The position numbers and the translations under genes were made by a program. DNA of 9,132 bases from assembly GCA_028718265.1 (NCBI GenBank), contig JAQUMG010000062.1, positions 1-9,132 on the forward strand. Reading direction: 5' to 3'. The notes under the pieces were generated by a model. That model was not told the origin of the DNA and ran no database searches. It saw only the letters and a list, made by a program, of their open reading frames with translations. This document shows, piece by piece, positions 1-7,474 of the stretch. How positions within the stretch are numbered: the stretch's first letter is position 1; each line of letters begins with the position of its first letter. Origin of the DNA: Candidatus Omnitrophota bacterium. Lineage in GTDB: Bacteria; Omnitrophota; Koll11; JAHIPI01.

Positions 1-1269
1 GATCGCATGCGCCTGCCTTTCCGAGAGTTCGAATTCTTTCATCAGCGCTTCTTTGGCGATTTTCGGATCTTTTGATTTTCTGATCAGGCTGATGATCTTG
101 TCGAGATTTTTGAGAGCTATCTTTAAACCTTCCAGAATGTGCGCCCGTTCTTCGGCTTTTGCAAGTTCGAATTTTGTCCTGTTGACAATAATCTCTTTAC
201 GGAAATTTATGTAGTGGACTATTATCTGCTTCAGATTCAGGACCTCCGGCCTGTTATTGACCAGCGCCAGCATAATTACCCCGAATGTCGTCTGCATCTG
301 CGTGTGCTTATAAAGCTGATTCAGTATAACTTCGGCATTCTGGTCGCGCTTAAGCTCCACCACTATGCGCATACCGTCTTTGTCGGATTCATCTCTTATG
401 TCACTTATGCCTTCTACGCGCTTGGACTGCACCAGGTCCGCTATCGCTTCAATCAGGTTTGTCTTGTTTACCTGATAAGGTATCTCCGTTATCACTATTT
501 GCTGCTTGCCGTTTTTCAGTTCTTCCGTGTTTGCTTTCGCATGAAGAGTTAGCCTGCCGCGGCCGGTCTTATAGGCCTGCACTATTCCTTCCTTGCCGCA
601 TATAATACCACCCGTCGGGAAATCGGGCCCTTTTATATATTTCATAAGATCTTTTGGCTCTATGTCCGGATCGCCTATGACTGCCACCACGCCGTCCACC
701 ACTTCGTTCAGATTATGCGGCGGAATATTGGTTGCCATACCTACCGCTATGCCGCTTGAACCGTTTATCAGTAAATTTGGCAGCGCCGCCGGCAGTACCG
801 TAGGCTCCTTGAGAGTGTCGTCGAAGTTCGGCATGAATTTTACGGTATCTTTGTCGATGTCGCTGAGCATCCAGTCGGTAATATGCGCCATTCTTGCTTC
901 GGTGTACCTCATGGCCGCGACAGCGTCTCCGTCGATACTTCCGAAGTTTCCCTGGCCGTCTATCAGAGGATATCTTAATGAAAAATCCTGAACCATTCTC
1001 GCGAGGGCGTCGTACACGGCCATGTCGCCGTGCGGATGGTATTTACCGAGAACTTCTCCGACTATTCTTGCGCTCTTCTTATAAGGCTTATTATGTTCGA
1101 GCCCCAGTTCTCGCATGGCGTAAAGGATCCTTCGATGCACGGGCTTCAGCCCGTCGCGTACGTCCGGAAGCGCACGGCCCACTATTACGCTCATCGCGTA
1201 GCTTATGTAGGATTCCTTCATCTCATCTTCGATATAAATAGGTACTATTTTTTCATTCTTGGTATACAT
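1..1269 (-). CDS. gyrA: DNA gyrase subunit A, N-terminal 423 residues (cut by window edge)
   Basis: Catalytic breakage-reunion subunit of DNA gyrase, a cytoplasmic A2B2 type II topoisomerase that introduces negative supercoils using ATP hydrolysed by GyrB. Translating 1269 down to 1 gives an open frame with no stop. The start reads [20 protein letters not shown] and leads into the winged-helix core. Visible are [22 protein letters not shown] (about 23-44, the family signature), HPHGD (78-82), [11 protein letters not shown] (105-115) and RYTE with the DNA-linking tyrosine at Tyr122. Numbering coincides with E. coli GyrA. The tower and coiled-coil regions follow, and the window ends in the coiled coil, so the C-terminal beta-pinwheel is outside; full length would be about 800-850 residues. 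The start is supported by AAGGA (1275-1279) 5 nt upstream of ATG. It lies 27 nt after gyrB in the same operon. Position 83, usually Ser, is Met. ParC is the alternative, but adjacency to gyrB favours GyrA. Confidence 0.97.
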   Translation of the reverse strand, partial: MYTKNEKIVPIYIEDEMKESYISYAMSVIVGRALPDVRDGLKPVHRRILYAMRELGLEHNKPYKKSARIVGEVLGKYHPHGDMAVYDALARMVQDFSLRYPLIDGQGNFGSIDGDAVAAMRYTEARMAHITDWMLSDIDKDTVKFMPNFDDTLKEPTVLPAALPNLLINGSSGIAVGMATNIPPHNLNEVVDGVVAVIGDPDIEPKDLMKYIKGPDFPTGGIICGKEGIVQAYKTGRGRLTLHAKANTEELKNGKQQIVITEIPYQVNKTNLIEAIADLVQSKRVEGISDIRDESDKDGMRIVVELKRDQNAEVILNQLYKHTQMQTTFGVIMLALVNNRPEVLNLKQIIVHYINFRKEIIVNRTKFELAKAEERAHILEGLKIALKNLDKIISLIRKSKDPKIAKEALMKEFELSERQAHAI

Positions 1270-1274
1270 GCGTT

Positions 1275-1279
1275 TCCTT
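1275..1279 (-). promoter_or_regulatory. Ribosome binding site of gyrA
   Basis: AAGGA on the minus strand, 5 nt before the ATG at 1269-1267, in the 27-nt gap after the gyrB stop. It fixes the gyrA start codon. No promoter or terminator is visible in this gap, so gyrA is read from the gyrB transcript. Confidence 0.75.
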
Positions 1280-1296
1280 GTTAAGTTATAAAATTA

Positions 1297-3843
<2,547 letters not shown>

Positions 3844-4143
3844 CTATAACTCCCCGATCCTGAATTGTAATTCTGTTATTTTGTCTTCGCCCAATTTCTT
3901 TTTTAGCCCGCCGAGCAAAACCCCCTTCTTAAGAGTAAGTTCGTAGAGCCAGCTTGAGCCGTCGACGTTTATAACCAGCCGTTTTTTTCTGAGCGATACC
4001 GGTTTTGCGTGTTTAGCCGCTTTATCCCCCGCTATTTCCTGCCAGATTGTTTCAATCCCCTCGCTGGTCGGCCGCGCCTCTTTATCCAGTTTCTCTATCA
4101 GGGATTTTATGACACCATCTATCCGTTCCGGCTTTTTTTTCAT
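3844..4143 (-). CDS. dciA: DUF721 protein, probable DciA-type replicative helicase loader
   Basis: Small basic protein of 99 residues that consists almost entirely of a DUF721 domain. The family pattern is visible: an N-terminal amphipathic helix (IDGVIKSLIEKL, 8-19), an IWQEIAGDKAAKHAKPVSL stretch (33-51), the core strand with SSWLYEL (63-69), and the closing FRIGEL (94-99). DUF721 proteins include DciA, which binds and helps load the replicative helicase DnaB in bacteria lacking DnaC/DnaI. That role here rests on family and position, not on a visible catalytic motif. It starts 8 nt after dnaN and its stop codon touches the gyrB start. No Shine-Dalgarno precedes its ATG, and the upstream frame offers no better start, so it probably depends on ribosomes terminating at dnaN. 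Actinobacteria have the order dnaN-recF-DUF721-gyrB-gyrA; here recF is absent. It is shorter than the actinobacterial proteins of the same slot. Confidence 0.85.
   Translation of the reverse strand: MKKKPERIDGVIKSLIEKLDKEARPTSEGIETIWQEIAGDKAAKHAKPVSLRKKRLVINVDGSSWLYELTLKKGVLLGGLKKKLGEDKITELQFRIGEL
3850..3855 (-). promoter_or_regulatory. Ribosome binding site of gyrB inside dciA
   Basis: GGGGAG on the minus strand, 6 nt before the gyrB ATG, lying within the last codons of the upstream DUF721 gene. This strong site supports the gyrB start at 3843 and translational coupling of the two genes. Confidence 0.7.
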
Positions 4144-4151
4144 AAATAATG

Positions 4152-5246
4152 TTAAACTAGCTGCATCGGCAGCACTACGTATACGTATTTTTCTTTCGTG
4201 CGGATGACGCCGGGCTTTTCCGGATCCTGTAGTTCAAAACCTACCGTTTGTTCATTCAGATTCTTAAGCACATCTATAATATAGTTTGGGTTGAAGCCTA
4301 TCGAAAGCGGCGAACCGCTGTAGTTGACCGCTATCTCCTCCGTTGCTTCTCCTATGTCCGGCGAATTCTTTGATATCACCATCTTATCCTTTTCTATGTC
4401 AAGCTTCACCGCCTGCGAATCTTGCGTCGTCAGGAGGCCGACCCTTTTTGTGGCGAGAAGCAGTCCTGCCCGGTCCACCACCACCTTATCCTTGGCTTCT
4501 TTGGGTATAACTTGTTCATAGTTCGGAAATTCCCCTTCTATGAGGCGCGATATTATAACCGGGTCCCCAAGATCAAACATCACCTGATTTCCCCCGAACG
4601 CTATCCGAATATCCCCTTCATCTTTTAGATTCCTGATTAATTCCTGAATCGCTTTTGCCGGAATTATTAAATTCTTCTCGATGCTCTTTTCCAGTTCTAT
4701 CTCTCTCTCAATCAGAGCGAGACGCCTTCCGTCCGTCGCGACCATTCTGAGAAAGTTCTTTTTTATGACCATGTAAACGCCGTTAAGGATATAACGGGTC
4801 TCATCCCTGCTCATGGCGAAAGCTGTCATATTTAACATGCTCTTAAATAATGACTGGCTCAGTTTTATAGTGTCCTTATCTTTAAACTCCGGCAATTTCG
4901 GAAACTCATCTTTTGGTATCCCCATGATTTTAAATTGCGCGTTTTCGCACGTTATATGTACCATATTATTTTTCTTTATGGATATTGATATGTTCGCGTC
5001 CGGTAATTCCTTAATAATATCCACGAATCTCTTAGCCGGCACTGTGATTGAGCCCGGTGTTGTAATGTTGACCGGTACCATAGATATTATTCCTATATCA
5101 AGATCGGTTCCCACTACATTTAAACCGTCTTTAGTGGTTTCCAATAATATATTTGATAATATGGGTAGTGCACTTCTTAGTGATATTGCATTCTGAACAC
5201 TTGTTATACTTTTCAGTAAAGCAGTTTTACTCACATCTATCTTCAT
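4152..5246 (-). CDS. dnaN: DNA polymerase III beta subunit (sliding clamp)
   Basis: Ring-shaped homodimeric clamp that holds DNA polymerase III and many repair proteins on DNA. The product has 364 residues, matching the family's usual ~365-375. It shows three repeats of the clamp fold: domain 1 with RSALPILSNILLE (24-36) and GTDLDIGI (46-53), domain 2 with MSRDETRYILNGVYM (145-159) and VATDGRRLAL (169-178), and domain 3 with EGEFPNYEQVIP (237-248), GFNPNYIIDVLKNL (317-330) and the C-terminal LPMQLV that forms part of the client-binding pocket. The frame is open 11 codons further upstream to an ATG at 5279, but I chose 5246: GGAGGG sits just upstream, the protein then begins MKIDVSKTALLKSI like homologues, and the longer start would precede the predicted transcription start near 5261. 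First gene of the dnaN-dciA-gyrB-gyrA operon. Confidence 0.97.
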   Translation of the reverse strand: MKIDVSKTALLKSITSVQNAISLRSALPILSNILLETTKDGLNVVGTDLDIGIISMVPVNITTPGSITVPAKRFVDIIKELPDANISISIKKNNMVHITCENAQFKIMGIPKDEFPKLPEFKDKDTIKLSQSLFKSMLNMTAFAMSRDETRYILNGVYMVIKKNFLRMVATDGRRLALIEREIELEKSIEKNLIIPAKAIQELIRNLKDEGDIRIAFGGNQVMFDLGDPVIISRLIEGEFPNYEQVIPKEAKDKVVVDRAGLLLATKRVGLLTTQDSQAVKLDIEKDKMVISKNSPDIGEATEEIAVNYSGSPLSIGFNPNYIIDVLKNLNEQTVGFELQDPEKPGVIRTKEKYVYVVLPMQLV

Positions 5247-5250
5247 TCTT

Positions 5251-5256
5251 CCCTCC
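5251..5256 (-). promoter_or_regulatory. Ribosome binding site of dnaN
   Basis: GGAGGG on the minus strand, about 5 nt before the ATG at 5246-5244. It is the strongest Shine-Dalgarno in the window and decides between this start and the in-frame ATG at 5279. Confidence 0.85.
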
Positions 5257-5267
5257 AAGAATTGTAT

Positions 5268-5296
5268 ATAATAGCACACCTATTATTATTTAACAA
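5268..5296 (-). promoter_or_regulatory. Sigma-70-type promoter of the dnaN-dciA-gyrBA operon
   Basis: On the minus strand, TTGTTA (-35, 5291-5296) is followed after exactly 17 nt by TATTAT (-10, 5268-5273), which is extended by an upstream TG (TGCTATTAT). Predicted start of transcription is near 5261, giving a leader of about 15 nt that begins just before the Shine-Dalgarno. The -35 lies inside the AT-rich tract of the putative origin, so unwinding or DnaA assembly there could affect transcription of the operon. This last point is inference. Confidence 0.7.
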
Positions 5297-5348
5297 TTTA
5301 TATTTTAAAAAATAGTAGTCGTAGTAGTGTCTGTGTATAAGTGGATAT
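5281..5348. other. Putative oriC unwinding region: DnaA boxes, DnaA-trio, AT-rich tract
   Basis: Read on the minus strand toward dnaN, a weak DnaA box (ATATCCACT, 5340-5348, 7 of 9 matches) abuts a full TTATNCACA match (TTATACACA, 5332-5340). Four nt later come trinucleotides that on the plus strand read TAG TAG TCG TAG TAG (5313-5327). Then follows a 32-bp tract (5281-5312) of A/T with a single C. This is the arrangement of the basal unwinding system described in Bacillus subtilis: box, short spacer, 3'-GAT-5' trio repeats, AT-rich DNA, dnaN. In that model DnaA bound at the box extends as a filament onto one strand of the trios and melts the DNA. The middle trio here (TCG) is off-consensus. 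Recognition is from pattern and location; function is inferred. Confidence 0.72.
5332..5340 (-). promoter_or_regulatory. DnaA box (TTATACACA)
   Basis: Full match to TTATNCACA on the minus strand, 4 nt from the nearest TAG of the trio run. It is the likely anchoring box for strand opening. Confidence 0.75.
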
Positions 5349-5513
5349 CTATAATATAGCGATACTATATAACGAGTTAACGAAAGCATAACCTGTGTCG
5401 GTAAAAGCCAAAAAACCGCCGACAACCGCAAAGTTCACCAAATGCAACTCAAAACAACCCAATTATCAGATGTATCAACACCTTATCCACAGCCCCAAAC
5501 GGGCAAAACCCCT
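5349..5513. other. Rest of the dnaA-dnaN intergenic origin region
   Basis: No gene is supported here. It holds one consensus DnaA box at 5483-5491. A segment at 5401-5460 is strongly strand-biased: by hand count 48 of 60 plus-strand bases are A or C. A GCCC/GGGC hairpin at 5492-5504 has a 4-bp stem, is not followed by a T run in the dnaA direction, and does not qualify as a terminator. dnaA transcripts may therefore run into dnaN. Confidence 0.6.
5483..5491 (+). promoter_or_regulatory. DnaA box (TTATCCACA)
   Basis: Exact consensus 9-mer on the plus strand, 22 nt past the dnaA stop and about 140 nt from the trio-linked box, in the opposite orientation to that box. Confidence 0.8.
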
Positions 5514-6929
5514 TTAACTTGAACCTGTTATATTACCGCTGATTTTATTGACCATTTCGCGTACGCCGTTTTTGGATTCCATATCTTTATATACCTTCTC
5601 GCACGCGTGCATAACCGTACTGTGGTCTCTCCCGCCAAATTGTTCGCCTATCTCAGGCAGCGAAAAATCGGTCAGATCTCTCGACAAATACATCGCGATT
5701 TGCCGCGGATAGGCAATGGCCTTATTCCTTTTCTTACTGCGCATATCGGCTAATCTTATATCAAAATATTGAGCAACTTTCTGCTGGATGGAGTCTATAG
5801 TTATCTTTTTATTCTGCTCTATCAAAACATCTTTAAGAACTTCTTTCACCAGATCCAGGTTTATTTCTTTTCCGACAAGCTTTGCGTACGCCACGACTCT
5901 TATAAGAGCGCCTTCCAGCTCTCTTATGTTGGAGCGCACGGATTCGGCTATGAAATAAGTGACATCATCCGGTATGCTTATTGTCTCCCGCTCCGCTTTA
6001 TTTCTTAATATAGCTATGCGCGTCTCAATATCAGGCGGCTGGATGTCGGTGACCAGCCCCCACTCAAATCTTGAGACCAGTCTTTCCTCCAGAGACGGTA
6101 TGTCTTTCGGAGAACGGTCGCTCGATACTACGATTTGTTTGTGGGCGTCGTAAAGCGCATTGAAGGTGTGAAAGAATTCTTCCTGCGTCGACTCCTTGCC
6201 GGCGATAAAATGAATGTCGTCGATCAGGAGAAGGTCGACATTCCGGTACATCTCCCTGAATTTCAGAGTTGTCCTGTTCTGGATAGCGCTGATGAGCTGG
6301 TTGGTAAACTTTTCACTGGAGATGTATATGAATTTTAAGCTGGGTTTCTTCTGAAGTATATAATGCCCTATAGCTTGCATGAGATGTGTCTTGCCGAGGC
6401 CGACTTTTCCGTATATGAAAAGAGGATTGTAGGCCTTAGCCGGTGATTCGCTGACAGCCAGAGCTGCTGCGTGAGCGAATCGGTTGCTCGGGCCCACCAC
6501 AAAACTATCAAAAGTATATTTGGGGTTGAGTCTCGACTCTTCTGTCGGCAGGTTCTTCTTGAAAAAGAAAGAAAATCCCTGTTTTTTCTCTTCAGCGGCT
6601 TTTTCCTGGGCCTGCCCGGCTGCCGGCTTATCTTTCGCGGCTTCTTCTCCCCTGCCCGCGGCCGGCTTCAGCGCCGCTTCAGATACAATTATAAACTCCA
6701 GGGCAAACTTTTTGTTTGAAACCTTTTCCAGGGTAGAAGTAATCGGGCCAAGATAATGTTCTTCTACCCAATTTTTGAAAAATTTGTTGGGGACACCCAG
6801 GACCACGGATTTCTCGTTGGCCTCCACGAACGATATAGGCTCGATCCATGTCTGATAAGTCTGGTTGTTAACATTATCTTTTAATAATGTTAACGCTTGC
6901 TTCCATGTAGCTTCAAAATCTTTAGTCAT
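5514..6929 (-). CDS. dnaA: Chromosomal replication initiator protein DnaA
   Basis: AAA+ initiator that binds DnaA boxes at oriC as DnaA-ATP, melts the DNA and recruits the helicase; 471 residues, typical length. Domain I (1-82) contains the conserved W-x-x-AL...TWIEPI pattern (9-32). Domain II (about 84-125) is an Ala/Lys/Glu-rich linker. Domain III (about 137-350) has Walker A GKVGLGKT (174-181), Walker B LLLIDDIHF (233-241), the arginine finger in SRFEWGL (286-292) and sensor II NIRELEG (334-340). Domain IV (about 375-471) carries the DNA-recognition signature FGGRDHSTVMHA (431-442), consistent with recognition of TTATNCACA boxes present on both sides of the gene. The start at 6929 is chosen because the protein begins exactly at the domain I consensus. 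There is no Shine-Dalgarno before it, unlike dnaN, gyrB, gyrA, rpmH and yidC. Expression is likely autoregulated, since three DnaA boxes lie in its upstream region. Confidence 0.98.
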   Translation of the reverse strand: MTKDFEATWKQALTLLKDNVNNQTYQTWIEPISFVEANEKSVVLGVPNKFFKNWVEEHYLGPITSTLEKVSNKKFALEFIIVSEAALKPAAGRGEEAAKDKPAAGQAQEKAAEEKKQGFSFFFKKNLPTEESRLNPKYTFDSFVVGPSNRFAHAAALAVSESPAKAYNPLFIYGKVGLGKTHLMQAIGHYILQKKPSLKFIYISSEKFTNQLISAIQNRTTLKFREMYRNVDLLLIDDIHFIAGKESTQEEFFHTFNALYDAHKQIVVSSDRSPKDIPSLEERLVSRFEWGLVTDIQPPDIETRIAILRNKAERETISIPDDVTYFIAESVRSNIRELEGALIRVVAYAKLVGKEINLDLVKEVLKDVLIEQNKKITIDSIQQKVAQYFDIRLADMRSKKRNKAIAYPRQIAMYLSRDLTDFSLPEIGEQFGGRDHSTVMHACEKVYKDMESKNGVREMVNKISGNITGSS

Positions 6930-6952
6930 TGTTTATACTATAGCTTTTCTAC

Positions 6953-6961
6953 TTATCCACA
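6953..6961 (+). promoter_or_regulatory. DnaA box (TTATCCACA)
   Basis: Exact consensus on the plus strand, 24 nt upstream of the dnaA start codon. It would sit in the dnaA leader or, if a promoter lies close to the ATG, overlap its -35 region (TTGTGG on the minus strand). It suits autorepression as well as origin function. Confidence 0.8.
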
Positions 6962-6962
6962 A

Positions 6963-6991
6963 TGTTTACATTTACGTAACCCTTGTAAACA
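6963..6991. repeat. Inverted repeat TGTTTACA / TGTAAACA
   Basis: Perfect 8-bp inverted repeat (6963-6970 and 6984-6991) separated by 13 nt, beginning one base after a DnaA box. The spacer itself holds the palindrome TTACGTAA (6972-6979). An overlapping alternative pairing, ACCCTT (6979-6984) with AAGGGT (6993-6998), is also possible. It resembles a dimeric regulator site or a leader hairpin in dnaA mRNA; I do not recognise the binding protein. Confidence 0.5.
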
Positions 6992-7017
6992 AAAGGGTAA
7001 GCGCATATTTTTTGCTT

Positions 7018-7026
7018 TTATCCAAA
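7018..7026 (+). promoter_or_regulatory. Near-consensus DnaA box (TTATCCAAA)
   Basis: Matches TTATCCACA at 8 of 9 positions, plus strand, 14 nt from the exact box at 7040-7048 and in the same orientation. Confidence 0.5.
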
Positions 7027-7039
7027 GGTTATTAACATC

Positions 7040-7048
7040 TTATCCACA
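7040..7048 (+). promoter_or_regulatory. DnaA box (TTATCCACA)
   Basis: Exact consensus on the plus strand in the dnaA-rpmH intergenic region. Together with 6953-6961 and 7018-7026 it makes a same-orientation cluster upstream of dnaA, like the second half of a bipartite origin. Confidence 0.8.
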
Positions 7049-7133
7049 TGCCCGCTGTTACTGTATAGAGCCAGCATTCCACGGCCAATTTTAGTAAAGG
7101 GGCCAAAGATGGCGAGCTGTATCTTATATGGGA

Positions 7134-7146
7134 CGATGTAACATCG
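7134..7146. repeat. Palindrome CGATGTAACATCG
   Basis: Perfect 6+1+6 palindrome located about 13-25 nt downstream of the predicted dnaA transcription start. Possible operator or a small leader hairpin; no known regulator is recognised. Confidence 0.4.
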
Positions 7147-7165
7147 GCCGTAAACAAGTGCGCCT

Positions 7166-7194
7166 ATTATAGCAAAGAGATATTTTTTTTGCAA
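7166..7194 (-). promoter_or_regulatory. Predicted dnaA promoter (extended -10)
   Basis: On the minus strand, TTGCAA (-35, 7189-7194; 4 of 6 matches) lies 17 nt before a perfect TATAAT (-10, 7166-7171) preceded by TG (TGCTATAAT). Transcription would start near 7159, leaving a dnaA leader of about 230 nt that contains all three upstream DnaA boxes. A weaker TATAGT close to the dnaA ATG could be a second promoter but lacks a well-spaced -35. Confidence 0.62.
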
Positions 7195-7223
7195 GAGAAA
7201 AAATGAGGAAAGCACAAATTTGC

Positions 7224-7251
7224 TTGACTAATGAGCAGCGTATGGTATAAT
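7224..7251 (+). promoter_or_regulatory. Promoter of the rpmH-rnpA-yidD-yidC operon
   Basis: TTGACT (-35, 7224-7229; 5 of 6), 16-nt spacer and perfect TATAAT (-10, 7246-7251) with an extended TG (TGGTATAAT). It is the best promoter match in the window and fits the high demand for a ribosomal protein. Transcription should start near 7258, giving a leader of about 79 nt. Its -35 is 29 nt from that of the divergent dnaA promoter. Confidence 0.82.
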
Positions 7252-7320
7252 GAAACACAATTTTCAAAAAATAAGAGCCGCAAGACGTTATGTTATCGTC
7301 GGGTTCAGCACAGAAGATAC

Positions 7321-7327
7321 GGGGAGG
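7321..7327 (+). promoter_or_regulatory. Ribosome binding site of rpmH
   Basis: GGGGAGG, with 9 nt to the ATG at 7337. It supports that start over the in-frame ATG at 7250, which lies at the -10 element and would not be in the transcript. Confidence 0.8.
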
Positions 7328-7336
7328 CAGAGAGCC

Positions 7337-7474
7337 ATGAAAAAAACACTGAGAAGAAAATCGAATATTAAAAGGAAGCGGAAACACGGTTTCAGAAAAC
7401 GGATGTCCACGCGCGCCGGCCGCGAAGTGCTTCAAAGAAGGAGAAGAAAGGGCAGAAAAGTATTGTCGGTATGA
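7337..7474 (+). CDS. rpmH: 50S ribosomal protein L34
   Basis: Small, very basic protein of the large ribosomal subunit, 45 residues, within the usual 44-47. The family core is visible: [19 protein letters not shown] (14-32) and [12 protein letters not shown] (34-45), matching the HGFR-RM-T--GR-VL-RRR-KGR pattern. The N-terminus ([13 protein letters not shown]) differs from the common MKRTYQPS form but keeps spacing. The frame stays open upstream to 7250, but the ribosome binding site, promoter position and family length fix the start at 7337. It is the first gene of the operon; its stop overlaps the rnpA start (ATGA). The order rpmH-rnpA-yidD-yidC next to dnaA is widely conserved near bacterial origins. 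Confidence 0.97.
   Translation: MKKTLRRKSNIKRKRKHGFRKRMSTRAGREVLQRRRRKGRKVLSV

Larger units (their letters stand above)
6930..7336. other. dnaA-rpmH divergent intergenic region
   Basis: No protein gene is supported in these 407 bases. They hold, from left to right: three DnaA boxes (6953-7048), the TGTTTACA inverted repeat, a 13-bp palindrome (7134-7146), a minus-strand promoter for dnaA (7166-7194), a plus-strand promoter for rpmH (7224-7251) and the rpmH leader. The open frames that cross it lack ribosome binding sites and family resemblance. Confidence 0.7.

Noticed and set aside
139..1284. Several plus-strand open frames of 84-137 codons opposite gyrA
   Set aside because: They are shadows of the highly conserved gyrA frame on the other strand, with no family resemblance or ribosome binding site.
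5247..5279. Longer dnaN start at 5279
   Set aside because: It lies beyond the predicted transcription start and inside the promoter, and the added residues match no clamp N-terminus.
5243..5431. Minus-strand 62-codon frame across the dnaA-dnaN gap
   Set aside because: It runs through the DnaA boxes, trio, AT tract and dnaN promoter and overlaps the dnaN start; there is no ribosome binding site.
5492..5504. GCCC/GGGC hairpin after dnaA as a terminator
   Set aside because: The stem is only 4 bp and no T run follows in the dnaA direction.
6930..6961. Promoter TTGTGG/TATAGT directly before dnaA
   Set aside because: The spacing is only 14 nt to TATAGT (19 nt to TATAAA) and the -35 match is really part of a DnaA box; kept only as a possible minor start.
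7018..7215. Minus-strand 65-codon frame in the dnaA leader
   Set aside because: Its start lies upstream of the predicted dnaA transcription start, and it spans promoter and DnaA-box sequence.
7284..7300. GACG...CGTC hairpin in the rpmH leader as a regulatory element
   Set aside because: It has only four contiguous pairs with an internal mismatch; too weak to call a riboregulator.
7250..7336. N-terminal extension of L34 from the in-frame ATG at 7250
   Set aside because: The ATG overlaps the -10 box and lies before the predicted transcript start. L34 is about 45 residues in bacteria, and a good ribosome binding site precedes 7337.
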